Source of the DNA: Candidatus Methanoprimaticola hominis
Lineage (GTDB): Archaea; Thermoplasmatota; Thermoplasmata; Methanomassiliicoccales; Methanomethylophilaceae
DNA length: 5,348 nucleotides
NCBI GenBank assembly: GCA_006954465.1
Contig: LVVU01000098.1
Location: 1 to 5,348, forward strand
Direction: 5' to 3'
Each line of letters starts with the position of its first letter. The first letter of the stretch is position 1. Below the pieces are notes generated by a model, which saw only the letters and a list, made by a program, of their open reading frames with translations, was not told where the DNA came from and did no database searches. This document shows positions 1 through 5,202 of the stretch, piece after piece. A program made the translations under genes and the position numbers.

Positions 1-480
1 GGAGACATCACCAGGGTCAAGCTCGCCCTCGCCGAGGCCAAGGCGAGATACAGCCCGTCGGGAGGAGAGCTTAAGAGGGACTCCCTGCCTCCGTGCATCG
101 CGCACATCATGCAGATGTCCCGTCAGGGGCTGAACCTCCCCCACAGCGCCAGATTCGCGCTGGTCACGTTCCTCAACGCCCTCGGCCTGCAGTACGAGGA
201 CATCATCAAGGTCTTCGCGGAATCCCCGGACTTCGACGAATCGAAGTCGGAGTATCAGATCAAGCACATCATGGGCAGGGGCGAGGAGGGATATTCCCCT
301 CCGGAATGCGCCACCATGAAGACCAACGGCCTGTGCTTCGAACCGGATGCGCTATGCCAGCAGGAGTGGATGAACCACCCGATGTCCTATTACAGAGCCA
401 GGGTCAGAAGGGAGAAGAAGTCCGAGAACGGGCAGGATCCCGCTCCCGCGAAGAAGGACGACAAGCCTTCGGGACAGTGA
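1..480 (+). CDS. priL: DNA primase large subunit PriL, C-terminal part (5' end outside window)
   Basis: This is the regulatory, non-catalytic subunit of the archaeal/eukaryotic-type primase. With PriS it makes the RNA/DNA primers for replication; its C-terminal iron-sulfur domain helps in initiation. The frame is open from base 1 and gives 159 residues before a TGA stop, so roughly the N-terminal half of a usual 350-400 aa protein is missing. The visible part is the iron-sulfur domain. Four cysteines stand at window codons 32 (PPCI), 103 (PPEC), 112 (NGLC) and 119 (ALC), the last followed by the HPMSYY block. The family blocks NLPHSARFALVTFL and YQIKHIMG lie between the first and second cysteines. 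The last 20 or so residues form a charged Lys/Asp/Pro tail, probably disordered. An internal ATG at 109 is not the start, because the first cluster cysteine lies before it. The gene converges on the Fic gene with a 16-bp gap. Identification is from motif recognition and is firm. Confidence 0.95.
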   Translation, partial: GDITRVKLALAEAKARYSPSGGELKRDSLPPCIAHIMQMSRQGLNLPHSARFALVTFLNALGLQYEDIIKVFAESPDFDESKSEYQIKHIMGRGEEGYSPPECATMKTNGLCFEPDALCQQEWMNHPMSYYRARVRREKKSENGQDPAPAKKDDKPSGQ

Positions 481-496
481 ACCCGACCGTCTCCTC

Positions 497-1609
497 TCAG
501 GACCTGCCGAGCCTCCCGCGAAGATCTCTGAACGGATCCAGGAAGACATAGCGGAGAGAACGGGTCCTGCCTTCCTTCCCCAGGATCCCCAACCCTACCA
601 ATTCATCCAGCCTCCTTCTCATGGCGCTTTCCCCGATAGGTAGCCATGATGATGCGTCCTGAAGCGAGAACGAGCCCTTCTTCTTCGCTTTCATCGCCAG
701 GAAACGGGTGTTCTCGTCCATCCCCTTCAGACGATCCCTGCTCGAGAACTCCTCCATCGCCTCGCGGTATGCGCATAGGATCGATTCCGAGACGTATCTG
801 ACCAGAGGCGTGTAGTTTCCTGTGGAATCGGTGTACGCCAGGAGATCGTAGTATGTCGCGGTGTCCGACAGCATCTTCTCCTCGAACTTGCACAGGTCGC
901 AATTCGGAAGACCCAGCTGTTTCAACAGGGCCTGGAACAGCACACGACCGGTACGTCCGTTTCCATCCTCGAAGGGATGGATGCTCTCGAACTCGTGGAA
1001 GAACAGGGTAGCGGTGACAATATCTCCGTACGGTGATGTATTTACCCAGTCTATCAAGGACCTCAGCTCCGTCTCAACGGACCCTTTGGGACACGCGATG
1101 AACAGCTCTGTTCCGTCCGATCCACGAACGCAGACATCTGTGTCACGGATGACTCCCGGATCGACCTCCCCGACCCCGGTCATGAGACTGCGGTGGACGA
1201 ACAGAATTGTATCCTGAGACCAAGGCATCTTGAACTCCCTCTGAAAGAGAGAATTCATATGATTGAGTATCTCCTGCGTGGGGCCATTAGGACTCTCCTC
1301 GATCCTTCCACCCGTATATTCTGTTGCAAGAGTTCTAACCTCTTCCAACGTCATCCTATTACCTTCAATCTTGGTAGACCAGTGGATATTCGATGAATAC
1401 GCATCCATTACAAGATCGCGATAGTCCTGTTCAGACAACATATATCCGCCAAGGATGGAGTCGAGTTCGTGTATCTCGCGAATCATATGTCTTATGTTGA
1501 GATCCAAAGAGAGCATGGGATAGAAGGGATCTTTCTTACGATGCCTCACGGGATAACCCATCACCACATAACTCGAATAATCGCTTTTTTGGTGATAATC
1601 AGGAGACAT
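497..1609 (-). CDS. Fic-domain protein adenylyltransferase with C-terminal winged helix
   Basis: Fic proteins usually transfer AMP from ATP to a hydroxyl side chain of a target protein; some members do other transfers or remove AMP. The 370-aa product has a complete catalytic loop HPFEDGNGRTGR at residues 211-222, with His211 as the expected general base. Near the N-terminus, STKIEGN at 78-84 fits the inhibitory (S/T)xxxE(G/N) helix, with Glu82 expected to block ATP gamma-phosphate binding. This makes it a class II, self-inhibited Fic rather than one needing a separate antitoxin. A PGVIR block at 151-155 fits the substrate-binding flap. Residues about 313-355 look like a winged helix-turn-helix, a common C-terminal addition in such proteins. 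The ATG at 1609 was chosen because a TATA-like box lies about 25 bp upstream and no Shine-Dalgarno precedes it, which suggests a leaderless mRNA; Met17 (1561) is the alternative. The gene is transcribed apart from the operon upstream and is probably accessory. The target protein cannot be told. Confidence 0.92.
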   Translation of the reverse strand: MSPDYHQKSDYSSYVVMGYPVRHRKKDPFYPMLSLDLNIRHMIREIHELDSILGGYMLSEQDYRDLVMDAYSSNIHWSTKIEGNRMTLEEVRTLATEYTGGRIEESPNGPTQEILNHMNSLFQREFKMPWSQDTILFVHRSLMTGVGEVDPGVIRDTDVCVRGSDGTELFIACPKGSVETELRSLIDWVNTSPYGDIVTATLFFHEFESIHPFEDGNGRTGRVLFQALLKQLGLPNCDLCKFEEKMLSDTATYYDLLAYTDSTGNYTPLVRYVSESILCAYREAMEEFSSRDRLKGMDENTRFLAMKAKKKGSFSLQDASSWLPIGESAMRRRLDELVGLGILGKEGRTRSLRYVFLDPFRDLRGRLGRS

Positions 1610-1625
1610 GAAGTCAAAATTACGG

Positions 1626-1640
1626 TTAATAATATTTCAA
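1626..1640 (-). promoter_or_regulatory. Probable archaeal TATA/BRE promoter of the Fic gene
   Basis: Read on the minus strand, this stretch is TTGAAATATTATTAA. The AAATATTA core (1637-1630) is centred about 25 bp before the Fic ATG, the spacing expected between a TATA box and the first transcribed base if transcription starts at the ATG. The preceding purine-rich GAAA could serve as a TFB recognition element. The sequence between box and ATG has no Shine-Dalgarno, in keeping with a leaderless transcript. This is a motif call only. Confidence 0.5.
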
Positions 1641-1657
1641 CATTACCATATTATGCA

Positions 1658-1678
1658 TGTTAATTATGAATATTAACA
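1658..1678. promoter_or_regulatory. 21-bp palindrome TGTTAAT-N7-ATTAACA upstream of the Fic promoter
   Basis: Two perfect 7-bp inverted arms (1658-1664 and 1672-1678) are separated by a 7-bp spacer, so the arm centres are 14 bp apart. The site sits 49-69 bp upstream of the Fic start, just beyond the TATA-like box. A further copy of the half-site GTTAAT occurs at 1625-1630, on the edge of that box. The arrangement resembles a binding site for a dimeric DNA-binding protein. Because the surroundings are very AT-rich, chance is a real alternative. Confidence 0.4.
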
Positions 1679-1727
1679 GACATGATTGATTCGGTTAAAA
1701 GAGTATCAATAGACGTAACTGAAGAAA

Positions 1728-1756
1728 CCGCACGGATCCTTGCGGGATCCGTGCGG
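1728..1756 (-). terminator. Hairpin terminator at the end of the ahcY-kinase-lipid operon
   Basis: A perfect 12-bp inverted repeat, CCGCACGGATCC against GGATCCGTGCGG, encloses a 5-base loop. It begins 15 bp after the stop of the CDP-alcohol phosphatidyltransferase gene. Read on the minus strand, the stem is followed at once by TTTCTT and, about 25 bp later, by CTCTTTT. A U-rich tract is the usual archaeal termination signal; the hairpin may add to it or protect the mRNA 3' end. It separates the operon from the Fic promoter downstream. Confidence 0.7.
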
Positions 1757-1771
1757 ATGGTTTCCGGAGAT

Positions 1772-2437
1772 TCACTCCTTCTTCTCGTCGGGATGCATCT
1801 TCCCGAGGTTGTTCCAGGTGATGATGGCCCTCTGGATGGCGGTGAGGTTGCCGACGACGGCGAACCACAGCATCATGATCTCCATCCATGTGAAGGTGAT
1901 TCCAGCGACCTCGAAGGAGCCGCATCCGAACTGGATGGCGATGAACTGGATCAGCGGGAAGAGTGTGGACAGCACGACCCTGTCCGCCCTTCCTAGCAGT
2001 CCGGCATAGAGCCTAGGCGCTCCGATGGCCTGGGCCTGGGTGCCCATGTAGGATGTCAGAAGCACCCCGACCAGCGCCAGCATACCGAGGTACGGGTCGC
2101 ACCATGTGGCGCAGAAGGCCACTCCGCCGATCATGAAGACGTCGGCGTACCTGTCGAAGACGTGGTCGAGATAATCGCCCTTGGGTCCGGCCTTGCCGGA
2201 GAGCTTGTCAACCTTCCCGTCCAATGCGTCGAAGTATCCGGAGACGATGACCATGAGGGCACCCACTGGAAGGAGCCAATCCATCCCGTCCCTTCCGCTG
2301 AACCAGAACACGAATCCGCATGCGAAGGCCAGTACGAGCCCCGCCCACGAGATCATGTTGGGGTTGACGTTGATCAGCTTCTTCGCCACGGGCGTCAGCG
2401 CGAAATCCACGCTCGCTCTCTTGCTGTCTAGAACCAT
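1772..2437 (-). CDS. CDP-alcohol phosphatidyltransferase (archaetidyl-type membrane lipid synthase)
   Basis: This integral membrane enzyme should join a CDP-activated archaeal lipid (CDP-archaeol) to an alcohol such as inositol phosphate or glycerol phosphate, releasing CMP. The 221-aa product has about six hydrophobic segments (near 27-47, 53-72, 98-113, 116-135, 154-172 and 177-200). The family signature DxxDGxxAR-x8-GxxxDxxxD is at residues 70-95: Asp70, Asp73, Gly74, Gly87, Asp91 and Asp95 are all kept, so the two-metal catalytic centre looks intact, but the AR pair reads Asp77-Lys78. The following GTQAQAIG and GRADR blocks are typical of archaeal members. The frame stays open far upstream, but that part is a shadow of the kinase gene. 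The ATG at 2437 is chosen because it directly precedes the first family residues, has a GGAG site 8 nt upstream, and overlaps the kinase stop by 10 nt. The archaetidylinositol phosphate synthase type is the likeliest, but the acceptor alcohol cannot be read from the sequence. Confidence 0.9.
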   Translation of the reverse strand: MVLDSKRASVDFALTPVAKKLINVNPNMISWAGLVLAFACGFVFWFSGRDGMDWLLPVGALMVIVSGYFDALDGKVDKLSGKAGPKGDYLDHVFDRYADVFMIGGVAFCATWCDPYLGMLALVGVLLTSYMGTQAQAIGAPRLYAGLLGRADRVVLSTLFPLIQFIAIQFGCGSFEVAGITFTWMEIMMLWFAVVGNLTAIQRAIITWNNLGKMHPDEKKE

Positions 2438-2988
2438 TTGTCCATCTCCGACGACCAGTCTGTGCCGCCCGGAGGGTAATCCGGGGCATGACCACTTATG
2501 ATTTTCTCCGCGATGTCCGCAACCTCCCGAACGGTGGCCGAAGTGCAGTCGATCTCTCCTATCGGTATGTCCGACTCCGATGCCTCGCAGAGTATCTCGT
2601 CCAGGATCTCGGCCTGAACGTTCTCCCTGACCTTGTCCTCGGAGTATCCGCGGGCGCGGAGGCGCTCCGCGAGGACGGACGGAGAGCAGCGGAGGACTAT
2701 TATCCCCCTGGAATCCATGAAATGCGAAAGGTGGCTGTCGAGGACGACAGGATGCTCCGCATCCCTCAGGGGATCGAGGGCATCGTTCAACGCCTCGAGG
2801 TCCACCTCGTAGGTGTCGCGCTCCGCATCGTATTCCCCGAGGAGCCCGTGTTCCTTGATGAACGCCTTCCCGTCCACCACATCGTAGCCGCGGAGCCTCA
2901 GCTCGGCGGAGAGCGTGGACTTCCCCGTGCCGGGGGTGCCGGTGAGCGCGAACAGGACCATGCCGGGCCAATCCGCGACCTCTGTCAT
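2428..2988 (-). CDS. AK6/Fap7-type adenylate kinase (NMP kinase/ATPase)
   Basis: This family catalyses AMP + ATP to 2 ADP and, in eukaryotes and Pyrococcus, its members also act as ATPases that bind ribosomal protein uS11 during small-subunit maturation. The 186-aa product has a Walker A loop GTPGTGKST at 17-25, DSHLSHF at 84-90 at the NMP/Walker B position, and the family LID segment RARGYSEDKVRENVQAEI at 111-128. It ends in a polar, aromatic tail (GGTDWSSEMDKWF). Most archaeal members begin just before the P-loop, so Met10 (ATG at 2961, giving 177 aa) is a serious alternative start. The outer ATG at 2988 was kept because it leaves the shorter gap (49 nt) after the PfkB stop; neither start has a clear Shine-Dalgarno. 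The stop is TAG, the only one among the six stop codons seen in this window, and it overlaps the start of the lipid gene. Its place after ahcY and a PfkB kinase fits AMP recycling. Confidence 0.9.
   Translation of the reverse strand: MTEVADWPGMVLFALTGTPGTGKSTLSAELRLRGYDVVDGKAFIKEHGLLGEYDAERDTYEVDLEALNDALDPLRDAEHPVVLDSHLSHFMDSRGIIVLRCSPSVLAERLRARGYSEDKVRENVQAEILDEILCEASESDIPIGEIDCTSATVREVADIAEKIISGHAPDYPPGGTDWSSEMDKWF
2443..2449 (-). promoter_or_regulatory. Ribosome-binding site GGAGATG deciding the lipid synthase start
   Basis: On the minus strand, GGAG (2449-2446) lies 8 nt before the ATG at 2437 and inside the last codons of the adenylate kinase gene. It supports the 2437 start over the much longer open frame and points to translational coupling between the two genes. 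Confidence 0.65.
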
Positions 2989-3037
2989 AAGAGTTGGGAG
3001 AGAACGGGCGACGACGGCCGCCCATCCCCCGGAATGA
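2989..3037 (-). other. 49-nt intercistronic gap with a weak hairpin
   Basis: This is the only non-overlapping junction of the operon. It holds a 5-bp GC stem (3006-3010 with 3019-3023) around an 8-base loop, followed on the minus strand by a pyrimidine-rich CGTTCTCTCCC. There is no clear ribosome-binding site for the next start. The hairpin could be an mRNA processing point or mean nothing; in sequence this GC-rich, a 5-bp stem is weak evidence. Confidence 0.25.
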
Positions 3038-3970
3038 TCATCCAATGTCCGCGAAGAAGGGCTCGGCCCTCTCGAGGGCCTGCTCCCAGGTCGGTATGTT
3101 GGTGAGGGCTCCGACCTTCTCCACGACGAACGAGGATACGGCGGATGCGACGACCAGCGACTCGGGGATGTCGTAGCCGCGATACCTCGCAGCGTAGAAG
3201 CCGGCACGGTACGTGTCTCCGGCGCCTGTCACATCGACGGGCTCCCCTCCGGGGATGACCGGGATGTCCACCTTCTCGTCCCCGAACCTCGCCCTGCTGC
3301 CCTCGGCCCCGACGGTGTTCACCACCATCCCGACATCCGCATCGAGCACATCGTTCAGACCGAGGTACCTGCAGAGGGTCTCGGCCTCCAGCTCGTTGCA
3401 AAACAGTGCGTCGGCCATCGGAAGGGCGCGTTGGATCAGGTCGGCGTTCCATACGCGATGGACCTCCTGCGCCGGATCCAGGGCCATCCTCGGCCCTCCG
3501 CGGAACTCCTCCATGAGCGAGATGTAATGGGACGCCTGCCCGGTACAGAAATGGACGAAGTCGGAGGACCTCGCCATGGATGTGAGCCTGACATCCAGGG
3601 AGTCCGCATGGCCCTGAGGGCCCTGGTAGAAGAACACCCTGGTGTTCAGGTCCCTATCGTTGACGATCACGCAGGTGGACGTCTCCTCGCCCTCCAGGAC
3701 GACGAAGTCGTCCATGATGACGCCCGACCCCTCGATGAACTCCAGATACTTCCCGGGGAAGTCCGGACCCACGTACGCGCAGAGCGCGGTGGGGCATCCG
3801 AGCCTCGCGGCCGCTACCGCGATGTTCGGACCGGTCCCGCCGAGCGTCGTCTTCTTGGAGAGCGCATCGGCGGTTATGCCCGGCGGAAGGAACTGGTCTA
3901 TCGAGATGATCTGGTCCACCGTGACGTGGCCGTACACCGACAGGAAGGGCTTCAGGTGCCTTCCTCCCAT
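3038..3970 (-). CDS. PfkB-family carbohydrate/nucleoside kinase
   Basis: This is a ribokinase-fold enzyme that passes the ATP gamma-phosphate to a hydroxymethyl group of a sugar or nucleoside. The 310-aa product has the N-terminal substrate strand SVYGHVTVDQ (11-20, Asp19 expected at the sugar), the GGTGPNIAVAAARLG block at 44-58, the NxxE motif Asn192-Glu195 (Mg/phosphate binding), and the second PfkB signature DVTGAGDTYRAGF at 246-258. GAGD is complete, with Asp252 as catalytic base. Length is normal for the family. The substrate cannot be fixed from motifs. The position right after ahcY, overlapping it by 19 nt, and before an AMP kinase favours a nucleoside such as adenosine or inosine; the Methanocaldococcus PfkB enzyme MJ0406 is a known broad nucleoside kinase. 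A ribose or fructose-phosphate kinase remains possible. The ATG at 3970 lacks a Shine-Dalgarno. A CTG at 3955 in the same frame has a well-placed GGAGG and would give a protein five residues shorter. Confidence 0.88.
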   Translation of the reverse strand: MGGRHLKPFLSVYGHVTVDQIISIDQFLPPGITADALSKKTTLGGTGPNIAVAAARLGCPTALCAYVGPDFPGKYLEFIEGSGVIMDDFVVLEGEETSTCVIVNDRDLNTRVFFYQGPQGHADSLDVRLTSMARSSDFVHFCTGQASHYISLMEEFRGGPRMALDPAQEVHRVWNADLIQRALPMADALFCNELEAETLCRYLGLNDVLDADVGMVVNTVGAEGSRARFGDEKVDIPVIPGGEPVDVTGAGDTYRAGFYAARYRGYDIPESLVVASAVSSFVVEKVGALTNIPTWEQALERAEPFFADIG

Positions 3971-5202
3971 CCGGACATGTACGAGATCTGCTCGGCGGTC
4001 AGGGTGTCGATGCCGACGCCCATGGACCTCAGCTTGATGCTGGCGATCTCGGAGTCGATCTCCGCAGGGACCGCATGGACGGAGTTGTCCATCTTCTCGA
4101 AGTTCCTGACCATGTGGACGAGACCGAGCGCCTGGGTTGCGAAGCTCATATCCATGATCTCCGCGGGGTGTCCCTGGCCGGCGGCCAGGTTCATGAGCCT
4201 GCCCTCGGCGATGAGGTAGAGCTTCCTGCCGTCCTGCATCCTGTACTCGTCGATGAAGTCGCGGACCCTCTCCTTGGAGACGCTCATGGCGTCGAGAGCG
4301 GTCTTGCTGATCTCGTTGTCGAAGTGTCCGACGTTGCCCATGACGCAGCCGTCCTTCATCGCTTTGAGCGCTTCGGTGGAGACGACGTCCTTGCAGCCGG
4401 TGACCGTGATGACGATATCCGCGATCCTCGCGGCGTCCACCATGGGCATGACCTCGAATCCGTCCATCTTGGCCTCGATGGCCTTGATCGGATCGACCTC
4501 GGTGACGATGACGGATGCTCCGAGACCTTTGGCGCGCATGGCGACTCCCTTGCCGCACCATCCGTATCCGGCCACGACGAGCCTCTTACCGGCGACGATC
4601 AGGTTGGTGGCGGTCATCCATCCGTCGAAGGCGGACTGCCCGGTTCCGTACCTGTTGTCGAACATGAACTTCATCTTGGCGTCGTTGACATCGAGGACAG
4701 GGAACTTGAGGACCCCGTCCTTGGCCATGGCCCTGAGCCTCTGGACGCCGGTGGTGGTCTCCTCGTTGGCGGCCTTGACGCCGGGAAGGACATCCTTCCT
4801 GGAGGTGTGGACCATGGAGATGAGGTCCGCGCCGTCGTCTATGATGAAATCGGGCGCCATGTTCAGAACGGTGTTGAGATTGTTGTAGTACTCCTTCTCC
4901 GTCTCCCATTTCTTGGCGTAGACGTCGAGGCCGTACTCCTCCCTGAGCGCCACGGCGACGGAGTCGTCGGTGGACAGGGGGTTGCAGCTCGCGAGCCTGA
5001 TCTTCGCTCCGGCATCCGCCAGCGTGACCGCCAGCATCCCGGTCTTGGCCTCGGTGTGCAGAGCCATGCCGACCTTCAGGCCGGCAAGGGGCTGCTCGTC
5101 CACGAAGCGCTTGCGTATGTCCATGAGGACGGGCATGTGGTCCTCGGCCCAGTGGAGCCTGAGGGACCCTTTCTTGGATAGATCGTCCATTGTATCACTC
5201 AT
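3952..5202 (-). CDS. ahcY: S-adenosylhomocysteine (or S-inosylhomocysteine) hydrolase
   Basis: This cytoplasmic NAD-dependent enzyme reversibly splits SAH, the product inhibitor of methyltransferases, to homocysteine and adenosine. The 416-aa product matches the archaeal form in length and in its short WEEGT C-terminus, which lacks the Lys/Tyr tail of the human enzyme. Equivalents of human catalytic residues are Asp123 (D131), Glu148 (E156), Lys178 (K186), Asp182-Asn183 (D190-N191), His293 (H301) and His345 (H353). The NAD-binding GYGWCG loop is at 212-217. The base pocket differs from the human one: HTEAKT at 49-54 puts Glu51 and Lys53 where human has Thr57 and Glu59, Thr187 replaces Cys195 and Gln343 replaces Met351. 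Several of these are common in archaeal and Thermotoga-type enzymes, and the related Methanocaldococcus MJ1388 prefers the inosyl substrate, so the true substrate is open. The start at 5202 overlaps the upstream stop as ATGA; Met5 (5190) is the alternative. An open stretch further upstream belongs to the preceding gene in another frame. Confidence 0.95.
   Translation of the reverse strand: MSDTMDDLSKKGSLRLHWAEDHMPVLMDIRKRFVDEQPLAGLKVGMALHTEAKTGMLAVTLADAGAKIRLASCNPLSTDDSVAVALREEYGLDVYAKKWETEKEYYNNLNTVLNMAPDFIIDDGADLISMVHTSRKDVLPGVKAANEETTTGVQRLRAMAKDGVLKFPVLDVNDAKMKFMFDNRYGTGQSAFDGWMTATNLIVAGKRLVVAGYGWCGKGVAMRAKGLGASVIVTEVDPIKAIEAKMDGFEVMPMVDAARIADIVITVTGCKDVVSTEALKAMKDGCVMGNVGHFDNEISKTALDAMSVSKERVRDFIDEYRMQDGRKLYLIAEGRLMNLAAGQGHPAEIMDMSFATQALGLVHMVRNFEKMDNSVHAVPAEIDSEIASIKLRSMGVGIDTLTAEQISYMSGWEEGT
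3953..3967 (-). promoter_or_regulatory. GGAGG ribosome-binding site and possible CTG start of the PfkB gene
   Basis: GGAGG (3967-3963) follows the annotated ATG at once, which is useless for that start. Seven bases later an in-frame CTG (3955-3953) overlaps the ahcY stop as CTGA, the same geometry as an ATGA coupling junction. The protein would then begin directly at KPFLSVYGH. CTG starts are rare, so this is offered as an alternative. Confidence 0.35.

Noticed and set aside
93..551. 152-aa + strand frame overlapping priL
   Set aside because: The priL frame carries the four cluster cysteines and conserved blocks; this one is an Arg/Pro/Gly-rich shadow.
1682..1996. + strand frame starting at ATG 1682, considered as a small gene in the Fic-operon gap
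   Set aside because: It runs through the terminator hairpin and then antisense to the lipid synthase, has no ribosome-binding site, and shows no motif.
1772..3025. Apparent 417-aa fusion upstream of the lipid synthase
   Set aside because: The extra N-terminal part is the adenylate kinase gene read in the wrong frame and is Arg/Gly/Pro-rich; the real start at 2437 has a GGAG site and matches the family start.
2488..3105. + strand open frame of 205 codons opposite the adenylate kinase
   Set aside because: It is the shadow of a gene with a complete Walker A and LID motif; its own translation shows no family pattern.
3431..4219. + strand open frame of 262 codons opposite the PfkB gene and the end of ahcY
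   Set aside because: It crosses two well-supported genes on the other strand and has no family motif and no ribosome-binding site.
3971..4561. N-terminal extension of the PfkB frame to 507 aa
   Set aside because: The extension lies wholly within ahcY in another frame and is an Arg/Gly/His-rich string without motifs.
4075..5181. Long + strand open frame of 368 codons opposite ahcY
   Set aside because: It is the antisense shadow of a clearly identified gene. Its product is a monotonous Asp/Gly/Val/His-rich string with no recognisable motif, as expected opposite GC-biased codons.
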